DNA from: an uncultured Clostridia bacterium
Lineage (GTDB): Bacteria > Bacillota > Clostridia > Lachnospirales > Lachnospiraceae
Assembly (NCBI GenBank): GCA_947178045.1
Contig: CAMWWR010000136.1
Location: 1 to 5,813 of the forward strand
Length of the DNA: 5,813 bases
Direction: 5' to 3'
Below the pieces are notes generated by a model. It saw only the letters and a program-made list of their open reading frames with translations, ran no database searches and was not told where the DNA came from. The position numbers and the translations under genes were made by a program. Positions within the stretch are counted from its first letter, which is position 1. Each line of letters begins with the position of its first letter. Of this stretch, positions 1 through 5,813 are shown piece by piece.

Positions 1-521
1 TCTATATGGAGAACGTCGTCGGTGTAAACAGGCCGCGCGTCGCGATAGTGAATATCGGCGTGGAGGAGGAGAAGGGCAACATGCTCGTAAAGGAGACCTT
101 TCCGCTGCTGAAGAACTGCAATGAAATCAACTTCATCGGCAGCATTGAAGCGAGAGAGATACCGAACGGAGCGGCCGACGTCATTGTCACGGAGGCGTTT
201 GTCGGCAATGTCATCCTGAAGCTTTATGAAGGGCTCGCCATGTCACTGATCAAAAAAATCAAGCAGAGCATGACGGCGACACCGGTCAGCACGCTCGGAG
301 CGGCGCTGGTAAAGCCGCAGCTGAAAAAGGCGATGAAGGGCTTTGATCTGTCGCAGTATGGCGGCGCGCCGATGCTGGGGCTCAACGGGCTTGTGGTAAA
401 GAGCCACGGCAGCTCGAAGAGCAATGAGATCAAAAACTCCATCATTCAGTGTATTGCTTTCAAAGAGGAGAAAATCAGTGAAAAAATCGCCGCAAACATC
501 GCGGTACAAGAAAGAATATAA
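1..521 (+). CDS. plsX: Phosphate acyltransferase PlsX, C-terminal half (5' end outside window)
   Basis: PlsX makes acyl-phosphate from acyl-ACP, the first committed step of the PlsX/PlsY/PlsC phosphatidic acid pathway; it is a peripheral membrane enzyme. The window opens inside the gene: the codon frame runs from base 3 (TAT, Tyr, then ATG at 6), and about 172 residues are visible, roughly the second half of a family usually about 330 residues long. Family-typical stretches seen are YMENVVGVNRPRVAIVNIG, INFIGSIEAREIPNGAADVI, EAFVGNVILKLYEGL and the C-terminal YGGAPMLGLNGLVVKSHGSS. The frame ends at TAA 519-521, where PlsX normally ends. The ATG at base 6 is internal, not a start, because conserved PlsX sequence continues through it from upstream. 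acpP follows after 17 bases, the usual Firmicutes neighbour and functionally linked because acyl-ACP is the substrate. The identification is firm; the missing N-terminus is only a window-edge effect. Confidence 0.95.
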   Translation, partial: YMENVVGVNRPRVAIVNIGVEEEKGNMLVKETFPLLKNCNEINFIGSIEAREIPNGAADVIVTEAFVGNVILKLYEGLAMSLIKKIKQSMTATPVSTLGAALVKPQLKKAMKGFDLSQYGGAPMLGLNGLVVKSHGSSKSNEIKNSIIQCIAFKEEKISEKIAANIAVQERI

Positions 522-530
522 CAGGAAGGT
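522..530 (+). promoter_or_regulatory. Ribosome binding site of acpP
   Basis: A purine-rich AGGAAGG-type Shine-Dalgarno lies within the 17-base plsX-acpP gap, 8 bases before ATG 539. It fixes the acpP start. No promoter-like hexamer pair was seen in the gap, so acpP is probably transcribed with plsX. Confidence 0.7.
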
Positions 531-538
531 GAATTATC

Positions 539-769
539 ATGGAATTTGAGAAGCTGAAGAAAATTATCGGAGAAGTGCTGAACGTGGACGGTGAGGAAAT
601 TACGCTCGAGACGACGTTTGTGGATGATCTCGGCGCGGATTCCCTTGATATTTTCCAGATCATTATGGGAATCGAGGAAGAATTCGATATTGAGATTGCC
701 AACGAAGAGGCGGAGAAGATTGTCTCGGTTGGCGATGCCGTAGAGAAAATCAAGAGTGCGATGAACTAG
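539..769 (+). CDS. acpP: Acyl carrier protein
   Basis: This is the small acidic carrier that holds growing fatty acyl chains on a 4'-phosphopantetheine arm during type II fatty acid synthesis and donates them to PlsX. It has 76 residues, the standard ACP length. The pantetheine attachment motif GADSLD lies at residues 32-37, with the modified serine at Ser35. The acidic helix after it ([20 protein letters not shown]) is the typical helix II-III recognition surface. The ATG at 539 follows a good ribosome binding site, and the protein begins [10 protein letters not shown], as expected for helix I. The stop is TAG 767-769. Next to plsX it is the housekeeping ACP rather than a polyketide carrier. 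A short palindrome starts on the last base of its stop codon, and a large hairpin follows about 65 bases later, so the acpP transcript could end or be processed before rnc. Confidence 0.97.
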   Translation: MEFEKLKKIIGEVLNVDGEEITLETTFVDDLGADSLDIFQIIMGIEEEFDIEIANEEAEKIVSVGDAVEKIKSAMN

Positions 770-783
770 GACACAGTGTGTCC
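769..783. repeat. Short odd palindrome on the acpP stop codon
   Basis: GGACACA and TGTGTCC flank a single central G (776), giving a perfect 7+1+7 inverted repeat that starts on the last base of the acpP TAG. As RNA it would form a 6-bp stem with a 3-base loop. No T-run follows (next bases CGGGTTTATT), so it is not a typical intrinsic terminator. It could be a small mRNA 3'-end structure, a protein-binding site, or chance. Confidence 0.5.
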
Positions 784-830
784 GGGTTTATTGCGATATA
801 TTGCATGGAATCGAAATCGAATGTCGGGCC

Positions 831-880
831 GGACGAACCGTGTGGAAATCCTTCGGGACTCCCACACGGTTCGTTTATAT
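831..880 (+). terminator. Strong stem-loop with cUUCGg cap in the acpP-rnc gap (terminator, attenuator or RNase III site)
   Basis: Arms CGAACCGTGTGG (834-845) and CCACACGGTTCG (862-873) pair perfectly over 12 bp. The stem extends outward by A833-T874 and two G-T pairs (832/875, 831/876). Inside, after a 3x3 internal loop (846-848 against 859-861), TCC 849-851 pairs with GGA 856-858 around the loop TTCG, giving the exceptionally stable C(UUCG)G tetraloop. The downstream tract TTTATAT is only moderately T-rich, so termination may be partial. The element lies 67 bases before the rnc start. Being a long double-stranded RNA stem just upstream of rnc, it could also be an RNase III autoregulatory cleavage site, as known for the E. 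coli rnc leader. The structure is certain as an inverted repeat; its role is inferred. Confidence 0.6.
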
Positions 881-923
881 GCGCAGGGGGCAGGAAAAGA
901 GCATTCCCGCCCGATTTATTTGC

Positions 924-930
924 AGGAGGG
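924..930 (+). promoter_or_regulatory. Ribosome binding site of rnc (decides the start)
   Basis: AGGAGGG, a near-perfect anti-Shine-Dalgarno match, ends 9 bases before ATG 940. It supports the start at 940 over the in-frame ATG at 952 and over upstream in-frame ATGs such as 805, whose products would carry non-conserved sequence read through the gap hairpin. Confidence 0.8.
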
Positions 931-939
931 CGCGCAGAA

Positions 940-1551
940 ATGGAGAAAAAAATGGAGTTGGAGGAAAGACTGGGCTACCGCTTTCAGCAGAGGGCGCTGC
1001 TGCAGCAGGCGCTGACGCACAGCTCGTACGCCAACGAGCGGAAGATTAACAGAACGCCGGACAACGAACGGCTGGAATTTCTCGGGGATGCCGTGCTGGA
1101 GCTTGTCTCGAGTGAGTTTATCTTTTGCCGGCACGAGGAGATGGAGGAGGGCGAGATGTCAAAGCTGCGCGCGAGCCTTGTCTGCGAGCCAGCGCTCGCG
1201 TACTGTGCAAGGGAGCTCGGACTCGGGGAGGAGCTGTTTTTAGGAAAGGGCGAGCAGGCCTCGGGCGGAGCGGAACGGGATTCGATTCTCTCGGACGCGC
1301 TGGAGGCGGTTATCGGGGCAATCTATCTGGACGGTGGTTTTACTAACGCAAAAGAGTTTGTTTGGAAGCATGTGCTGAACGATCTGGAGCACAAGAAGCT
1401 CTTTTTTGATAGTAAGACTATTTTACAGGAGATCGTTCAGGGGAGAGGAAAAGGGAAAGTCGTGTACGAGCTGATCTCGGAAACCGGTCCGGATCACAGC
1501 AAGACGTTCTGCGTCGAGGCCGTCGTGGAGGCCTGGCTTACGACGAGATGA
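940..1551 (+). CDS. rnc: Ribonuclease III, truncated by TGA inside its dsRNA-binding domain
   Basis: RNase III is a dimeric, magnesium-dependent endonuclease that cuts double-stranded RNA in rRNA precursors and mRNAs. The open frame gives 203 residues, against about 230 for the family. The catalytic domain (about residues 5-150) is intact: the signature NERLEFLGD lies at 42-50 with Glu43, Glu46 and Asp50, and the second metal-binding pair Asp119 and Glu122 lies in SDALEAVIGAIYLDGG. The dsRNA-binding domain begins near 157 (DSKTILQEIVQ) and includes GPDHSKTFCVEAVV (183-196), then runs into a non-family tail, EAWLTTR, and stops at TGA 1549-1551. The missing end, including the Lys-rich RNA-contacting helix, is encoded immediately downstream in the same frame (1552-1641). 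A nonsense mutation, a pair of nearby compensating indels, or sequence error could explain this. The start at 940 is chosen for its strong ribosome binding site and family-like N-terminus. RNase III identity is firm; whether the gene is functional is open. Confidence 0.9.
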   Translation: MEKKMELEERLGYRFQQRALLQQALTHSSYANERKINRTPDNERLEFLGDAVLELVSSEFIFCRHEEMEEGEMSKLRASLVCEPALAYCARELGLGEELFLGKGEQASGGAERDSILSDALEAVIGAIYLDGGFTNAKEFVWKHVLNDLEHKKLFFDSKTILQEIVQGRGKGKVVYELISETGPDHSKTFCVEAVVEAWLTTR

Positions 1552-1641
1552 ACGGGAAAAACGAAGAAGGCCGCGGAGCAGGAGGCTGCCTACCGGGCGA
1601 TTCTGAAGCTGCGCCAGGACGGGGGAACGGAATGTATTTAA
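1552..1641 (+). pseudogene. rnc: Detached 3' end of rnc: C-terminal part of the dsRNA-binding domain
   Basis: Read in the same frame as rnc, directly after its TGA, these bases encode TGKTKKAAEQEAAYRAILKL followed by RQDGGTECI and TAA at 1639-1641. TKKAAEQEAA is the classic last helix of the RNase III dsRNA-binding domain, whose lysines contact the RNA backbone. With this segment the protein would have 233 residues, the normal family length. The TAA overlaps the first codons of smc (ATG 1632), a typical tight operon junction. There is no separate start codon with a ribosome binding site in this frame, so the segment is translated only by readthrough, or if the interruption is not real. Confidence 0.85.
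1621..1626 (+). promoter_or_regulatory. Weak ribosome binding site of smc
   Basis: GGGGGA lies 5 bases before ATG 1632. It is a modest Shine-Dalgarno match compared with those of rnc and ftsY. smc translation may therefore have depended on ribosomes finishing full-length rnc at the overlapping TAA 1639-1641 (inference). Confidence 0.45.
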
Positions 1642-4600
1642 AAAGCATTGAGGTGCAGGGCTTTAAATCCTTTGCCAACAGAATCCTGTTTGAGTTTAAG
1701 AACGGGATTACGGGGATCGTCGGGCCGAACGGGAGCGGAAAGAGCAATGTCGCGGACGCGGTGCGCTGGGTGCTCGGCGAGCAGAGCGCGAAGCAGCTGC
1801 GCGGCAACAGCATGCAGGACGTTATTTTTTCGGGAACGGAGCTGCGCAGGCCGCAGGGCTTTGCCTACGTTGCCATCACCTTTGACAACGCGGACCACAA
1901 GCTGCCGGTCGAATTTGACGAGGTGACGGTGGCGCGCCGCGTCTACCGCTCGGGCGAGAGCGAATACCTGCTGAACGGGACGGGCTGCAGGCTGAGGGAT
2001 ATGCAGGAGCTTTTTCTCGACACCGGAATCGGGAAGGAGGGCTATTCCATTATCGGTCAGGGCCAGATCGACCGGATTGTCAGCGGAAAGCCGGAGGAGC
2101 GCAGGGAGCTCCTTGACGAGGCTGCCGGTATTGTAAAATTCAAGAAGCGCAAGGCGCTCACGGAGAAGAACCTGGCGGAGGAGCAGAAGAATCTCGAACG
2201 TGTGCAGGATATTATCGCGGAGCTGGAGAAGCAGCTCGGGCCGCTGGAGAAGCAGTCCGGCGTGGCGCGGGAATACCTGAGGCTCAAGGAGGAGCTCAAG
2301 CGGACGGAGATCAACCAGTTTCTGCTCGAGCAGGGGCTTTTCGGCGCACAGGAGGAGGAGCTTGCCGAAAAGCAGAGCATTGTGAGCGGCGAGCTCGCGC
2401 AGGCGCGCCAGGCCTACGACGATACAAAAAGCGAATATGAGCGCGCGGAGCAGGAGCTTGAGCAGTACGCCGCGGCGATCGATGCCGCAAAGGAGGAGAA
2501 GGCGCGCTGCGAGGTTGAATTCGAGAAAACGGAGGGCGATATCCGCCTGCTGCAGGGCCAGATGGAGTCGATCCGGCAAAACAGCCTGCATTTTTCCGAT
2601 ACGCTGTCTCAGGTAGAGGCAAGTCTTGAGGCAAAGCAGGAGGAGCTCTCCGGCTACCTTGCCAAAAAGCAGGAGACGGACGGGGCGCTGGACGTACTGG
2701 ACGACGAGCAGACCGAGACGGCCTGCCGCATTCAGGAGATCCGCAGCCGGATCGCAGAGCTGAACCGGGAGATTGAGAAGAGCAACAACGACATTTTCCG
2801 CCTGCTCAACGAGAACACGAACAACAAGGCGAATCTGCAGCGCTATGAGACGATGCGGGAGCAGAATGCGATCAAGAAGGCGGAGCTGAACAAGCGCGTC
2901 CTCGAGCATAAAAGTCTTGAGGCGCAGGCGCGGGACGCGATTCTGGAATGTGAGGAGCGGCTGAAGCAGGCGTCGGATACGGTGCAGAAGCAGGCACAGA
3001 CGATTCAGAGTCTGGAGGGAAAGGCCGCCGAGGCGGGCCAGGAGATCGAGCGGCTGAACAGGGAGCTGGAGGAAAAGCAGAAGGGCTTTCTCGCGGACAG
3101 CTCGCGCCTGGATTCGCTTAAGAATATTACCGAGCGCTACGAGGGCTACGGAAACAGCGTCCGGCGCATTATGGAGCAGAAGGAGCATTTTCCCGGGATC
3201 GAGGGTGTTGTCGCGGATCTGATCAAGGTGGACAAAAGCTATGAGACGGCTATCGAGACCGCGCTCGGCGGCAGTATCCAGAACATCGTGACTGATAGTG
3301 AGCAGACCGCCAAGGAGCTGATCGAATTCTTAAAGAAAACAAAGGCGGGACGCGCGACATTCCTGCCGCTCACCAGCATAACCCCGGCGCGCAACAACAA
3401 CGAATCGGCGCTGCGCGAGCCGGGCGTCATCGGGCTGGCCTCGTCCCTCGTCCGGGCGGAAAAGCAGTACGGCGCGCTGGTGCAGTTCCTGCTTGGCAGG
3501 ATATTTGTCGTGGATACGATCGATCATGCGCTCGCGCTGGCGAGGAAATACGGCTATACGCTGCGCATCGTTACGGTCGAGGGGGAACAGCTGAATCCGG
3601 GCGGCTCGCTCTCGGGCGGCGCGTATAAAAACTCCGGCAGCCTGCTCTCAAGGCGGCGCGAGATGGAGGAGCTCGCACAGCGGATCGACGCGGCAAAGGT
3701 GGAGATCGACAGGCTTTCGGCCGATCGGGAGGAAAAGCGCGCACACCGGAACGAGCTGCGGGCAAAGGCGGAGCTGGCGAAGGAGGAGCTGCGGGAGCTT
3801 TCCGTCCTCCAGAATACAGCGAAAATAAATCTGGATCAGGCCGGGGCGAGATCGGAGGCGCTCGCGGAGGAATTCAGCAGCTTCGCAAAGGAGCTGCGCG
3901 CGATGGAGGGACAGACGGCCGCGCTTCTGGAAAGCATCGGAAAGCTGAACGACGAGTACAAAAAAAATACGGAGCTTCACGCGCAGAAGGAGAAACGGAT
4001 CGACGAATGCAGCGCGCTGCTGAAGGAAAAACAGCGGGAGGAGCAGGAAAAGGCGGAGGCGCTCTCCGACCTGAAATCGCGATTCTCCGCCCTGGAGCAG
4101 AACAGCGGAAACCTGCTGGAAAATATCCGGCGCGTCCGCGCGGAGCTGACTCATTTTGAAGAGGAAAAGGCGAAGCTGAACGAGAGCGCGAGAAATTTTG
4201 AGAGCACGCTCAAGGAAAAGGAAGAAGAGCTGGAAAACCGGCTGCAAAGCCGCGCGGAGAACGAGACGAAAACAGGGGAGATCGCCGCGCGGATCGCAGA
4301 GCTTTCCGCGGAGCGGGAGGAAAAGAACCGGCTGCACAAGGGATTTTTCGCGAAGCGGGAGGAGCTGTCCGGCAGGATCGCCCTGCTCGACAAGGAAGCA
4401 TTCCGGCTGGCAGGCCAGAGAGAAAAGCTTTCGGAGGCGTCGGAGGACCGGATCAATTATCTTTGGGCGGAATACGAGCTGACGCCGTCCGCCGCCGGGG
4501 ACTGGAGGGACGAGAGTCTTTCCGATCAGAGCGCAAACAAAAAGCAGATCGCAGAGCTGAAGGGCAGCATCCGGGGGCTCGGCGATGTCAACGTCAACGC

Positions 4601-5189
4601 GATCGAGGATTACAGGCAGGTGTCGGAGCGTTATGCGTTCCTGACCGGACAGAGGGATGACCTTAAGAACTCGGAGCAGACGCTGCTCGGCATTATCACG
4701 GAGCTCGACGAGGAGATGCGCCGGCAGTTTACCGATAAATTTTCCCAGATCACCAGGCAGTTCGACATTGTGTTCAAGGAGCTGTTCGGCGGGGGGAAGG
4801 CGGCGCTCGAGCTGCAGGAGGACGAGGATATTCTTGAAGCCGGCATCCGGATTATCGCGCAGCCGCCGGGAAAAAAGCTGCAGAACATGATGCAGCTCTC
4901 GGGCGGGGAGAAGGCGCTGACGGCGATCTGTCTGTTGTTCGCGATCCAGAATCTCAAGCCGTCCCCGTTCTGTCTACTCGATGAGATCGAGGCGGCGCTC
5001 GACGATTCCAATGTAAAGCGATTTGCGAAATACCTGCACCGGCTGACGAGGGATACGCAGTTTATCGTAATTACGCACCGGCGCGGCACGATGGCAGCGG
5101 CGGATGTGCTCTACGGCATCACGATGCAGGAGAAGGGGGTTTCGACACTCGTTTCGGTGAGCTTGATTGAGGGCGAGCTTGACAAGTAG
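1632..5189 (+). CDS. smc: Chromosome partition / condensin protein SMC
   Basis: SMC is the ATP-driven, V-shaped dimeric core of the bacterial condensin (partners ScpA and ScpB, not in this window) that extrudes DNA loops and helps separate daughter chromosomes. The protein has 1185 residues, matching the family (about 1186). In order: N-terminal head 1 to about 165 with Walker A GPNGSGKS at 31-38, Arg57 in KQLRG, and the Q-loop region GYSIIGQGQIDRI from 137; coiled coil about 166-500, rich in Glu, Lys, Leu and Gln; hinge about 510-665 from FPGIEGVVADLI through ALGGSIQNIV to the glycine-rich PGGSLSGGA; return coil about 670-975; C-terminal head from GLGDVNVNAIEDY (982 on), with signature LSGGEKA at 1089-1095 and Walker B LLDE at 1115-1118 (catalytic Glu1118). 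The frame is also open from ATG 1548, which would add 28 residues. Start 1632 is chosen because MYLKSIEVQGFKSF is the canonical SMC beginning and the extra stretch is rnc coding sequence out of frame. The stop is TAG 5187-5189. Confidence 0.96.
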   Translation: MYLKSIEVQGFKSFANRILFEFKNGITGIVGPNGSGKSNVADAVRWVLGEQSAKQLRGNSMQDVIFSGTELRRPQGFAYVAITFDNADHKLPVEFDEVTVARRVYRSGESEYLLNGTGCRLRDMQELFLDTGIGKEGYSIIGQGQIDRIVSGKPEERRELLDEAAGIVKFKKRKALTEKNLAEEQKNLERVQDIIAELEKQLGPLEKQSGVAREYLRLKEELKRTEINQFLLEQGLFGAQEEELAEKQSIVSGELAQARQAYDDTKSEYERAEQELEQYAAAIDAAKEEKARCEVEFEKTEGDIRLLQGQMESIRQNSLHFSDTLSQVEASLEAKQEELSGYLAKKQETDGALDVLDDEQTETACRIQEIRSRIAELNREIEKSNNDIFRLLNENTNNKANLQRYETMREQNAIKKAELNKRVLEHKSLEAQARDAILECEERLKQASDTVQKQAQTIQSLEGKAAEAGQEIERLNRELEEKQKGFLADSSRLDSLKNITERYEGYGNSVRRIMEQKEHFPGIEGVVADLIKVDKSYETAIETALGGSIQNIVTDSEQTAKELIEFLKKTKAGRATFLPLTSITPARNNNESALREPGVIGLASSLVRAEKQYGALVQFLLGRIFVVDTIDHALALARKYGYTLRIVTVEGEQLNPGGSLSGGAYKNSGSLLSRRREMEELAQRIDAAKVEIDRLSADREEKRAHRNELRAKAELAKEELRELSVLQNTAKINLDQAGARSEALAEEFSSFAKELRAMEGQTAALLESIGKLNDEYKKNTELHAQKEKRIDECSALLKEKQREEQEKAEALSDLKSRFSALEQNSGNLLENIRRVRAELTHFEEEKAKLNESARNFESTLKEKEEELENRLQSRAENETKTGEIAARIAELSAEREEKNRLHKGFFAKREELSGRIALLDKEAFRLAGQREKLSEASEDRINYLWAEYELTPSAAGDWRDESLSDQSANKKQIAELKGSIRGLGDVNVNAIEDYRQVSERYAFLTGQRDDLKNSEQTLLGIITELDEEMRRQFTDKFSQITRQFDIVFKELFGGGKAALELQEDEDILEAGIRIIAQPPGKKLQNMMQLSGGEKALTAICLLFAIQNLKPSPFCLLDEIEAALDDSNVKRFAKYLHRLTRDTQFIVITHRRGTMAAADVLYGITMQEKGVSTLVSVSLIEGELDK

Positions 5190-5207
5190 GGCGGAAAGCT
5201 CTATAGT
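5179..5207 (+). promoter_or_regulatory. Predicted sigma-A type promoter for ftsY
   Basis: A perfect -35 hexamer TTGACA (5179-5184) is followed by a 17-base spacer and -10 TATAGT (5202-5207; five of six match TATAAT). The expected transcript start is near 5213-5216, about 12-15 bases before the ftsY ribosome binding site. The -35 box overlaps the last smc codons (Leu-Asp-Lys) and the spacer contains the smc stop. This is the best promoter-like match I found in the window and implies ftsY can be expressed independently of smc. Prediction only. Confidence 0.65.
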
Positions 5208-5211
5208 ATAG
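5201..5211. repeat. Palindrome CTATAGTATAG covering the ftsY -10 box
   Basis: CTATA and TATAG flank a central G (5206), forming an 11-base odd palindrome. It also reads as a TATAG tandem duplication. It coincides with the -10 element, so it could be a short operator or simply a by-product of an AT-rich promoter core. It is too short to be compelling alone. Confidence 0.3.
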
Positions 5212-5227
5212 TAAATCAGGAAAGTTC

Positions 5228-5234
5228 AGGAGGG
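5228..5234 (+). promoter_or_regulatory. Ribosome binding site of ftsY
   Basis: AGGAGGG, a near-perfect Shine-Dalgarno sequence, ends 3 bases before ATG 5238 (4 bases if only AGGAGG is counted). The spacing is a little short but acceptable. It fixes the ftsY start. Confidence 0.75.
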
Positions 5235-5237
5235 CGC

Positions 5238-5813
5238 ATGGGAGAGAAGAAGGGATTTTTTGGAAGACTTGCGGAGGGACTTGCCAAGACCAGAAACAGC
5301 ATTGTCTCGGGCATTGAGGCGATATTTTCCGGCTCTGGGAGCATCGATGAGGATTTTTATGAGGAGCTCGAGGAGATCCTTATTATGGCGGATATCGGCG
5401 TGAACGCGACGAGCTCGATCATCGAAAATCTGAGGGCGAAGGTGAAGGAGAATAGAATCAAGGAGCCTGCGCAGTGCAGGGAGCTGCTGATTGCGAGCAT
5501 CAAGGAGCAGATGAGCCCTCCGGAGGACGCATACGATTTTGAAAATGAAAAGACAGTGCTGCTCGTTATCGGCGTCAACGGCGTCGGCAAGACGACCTCG
5601 GTGGGGAAGCTTGCCGGCCAGTTTAAGGACAGGGGCAAAAAGGTGATTGTCGCGGCGGCGGACACCTTCCGCGCGGCCGCGATCGAGCAGCTGACGGAGT
5701 GGGCGCACCGCGCGCAGGTGGATATCATCGCGCAGAAGGAGGGCTCCGACCCGGCGGCCGTCATTTTTGACGCCGTCAATTCGGCGAAATCGAAAAACGC
5801 GGATATCCTGATC
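5238..5813 (+). CDS. ftsY: Signal recognition particle receptor FtsY, N-terminal part (3' end outside window)
   Basis: FtsY is the membrane-associated GTPase that docks ribosome-SRP(Ffh) complexes at the Sec translocon. The visible 192 residues begin MGEKKGFFGRLAEGLAKTR, a short basic amphipathic start typical of Gram-positive FtsY, without the long acidic A domain of E. coli. The helical N domain (about 1-100) includes IDEDFYEELEEILIMADIGV. The G domain opens with the P-loop GVNGVGKTT (112-120), then DTFRAAAIEQL (142-152, G2 region) and the insertion-box stretch GSDPAAVIFDAV (169-180). The window ends at ADILI, just before the expected DTAGR G3 motif. FtsY is preferred over its paralogue Ffh because GVNGVGKTT and DTFRAAA are the FtsY forms (Ffh usually has GLQGxGKTT and DxxRPAA). 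It lies 48 bases after smc with its own promoter-like sequence, and the usual next neighbour in Firmicutes would be ffh. Confidence 0.96.
   Translation, partial: MGEKKGFFGRLAEGLAKTRNSIVSGIEAIFSGSGSIDEDFYEELEEILIMADIGVNATSSIIENLRAKVKENRIKEPAQCRELLIASIKEQMSPPEDAYDFENEKTVLLVIGVNGVGKTTSVGKLAGQFKDRGKKVIVAAADTFRAAAIEQLTEWAHRAQVDIIAQKEGSDPAAVIFDAVNSAKSKNADILI

Noticed and set aside
809..820. AATCGA tandem duplication in the acpP-rnc gap
   Set aside because: Two copies of a 6-mer are too short to separate from chance, and no further copies or associated element were seen.
778..939. Upstream in-frame extension of rnc giving a 257-residue protein
   Set aside because: The added 54 residues have no RNase III-like sequence, are read through the hairpin arms, and start without a ribosome binding site. 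ATG 940 has AGGAGGG at proper spacing and a family-like N-terminus.
1549..1551. UGA reassigned to glycine (as in SR1/Gracilibacteria), since the TGA sits at a conserved Gly position
   Set aside because: No other in-frame TGA occurs in about 1,800 codons of this window although glycine is common and always GGN, and the proteins and GC content look like Clostridia, which use UGA as stop. Selenocysteine is also unlikely in this domain, and no such element was recognised.
1557..1562. AAAAAC as a programmed frameshift site rescuing rnc
   Set aside because: It lies after the TGA in the rnc frame, so ribosomes translating rnc would terminate before reaching it. It remains only a candidate spot for a real or artefactual indel.
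2113..2139. Possible internal promoter in smc (TTGACG and TAAAAT)
   Set aside because: The spacing is only 15 bases, the bases encode conserved SMC residues (LLDEAAGIVKFKK), and no gene start follows.
1638..3188. 516-residue open frame on the minus strand
   Set aside because: It is the antisense shadow of smc: a Leu/Arg-rich translation of the GC-biased coiled-coil codons, with no recognisable domain. The smc frame explains the region fully.
2340..4370. Many AGGAGGAGCT-like repeats within smc, resembling Shine-Dalgarno sites
   Set aside because: They encode Glu-Glu-Leu steps of the coiled-coil heptads. They are codon-driven and show no consistent spacing to start codons.

Overview
The window carries five co-directional housekeeping genes on the + strand in the order plsX (3' half) - acpP - rnc - smc - ftsY (5' part). 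This is the classic Firmicutes phospholipid/ACP - RNase III - chromosome condensation - SRP receptor cluster. The fairly high GC, the AGGAGG-type ribosome binding sites and the protein sequences suggest a Clostridia member, most likely Lachnospiraceae-like. That placement is inference from protein similarity remembered by eye, not from a search.

Layout: the C-terminal half of PlsX (to 521) is followed 17 bases later by acyl carrier protein (539-769). A 170-base gap (770-939) follows. It holds a small palindrome on the acpP stop codon and a strong GC-rich stem-loop capped by a cUUCGg tetraloop. RNase III begins at 940. Its reading frame is interrupted by TGA at 1549-1551, inside the double-stranded RNA-binding domain. 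The missing conserved end of that domain is still encoded directly downstream in the same frame (1552-1641), and its TAA overlaps the true start of smc (ATG at 1632). SMC (1632-5189, 1185 aa) is complete, with both ATPase half-heads, the hinge and the coiled coils. A 48-base gap separates it from ftsY (5238 to window end). ftsY has a near-consensus sigma-A type promoter whose -35 box lies inside the last codons of smc.

Functionally, plsX and acpP serve fatty acid to phospholipid transfer, rnc processes structured RNA, smc organises the chromosome and ftsY receives signal-recognition-particle complexes at the membrane. They share tight spacing and strand rather than a pathway. The layout suggests partial transcriptional separation: a terminator-like or processing hairpin before rnc, and a dedicated promoter before ftsY.

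I saw no mobile element, CRISPR array, tRNA, rRNA or novel multigene system. The most noteworthy feature is the interrupted rnc, followed by the rnc leader hairpin and the ftsY promoter.
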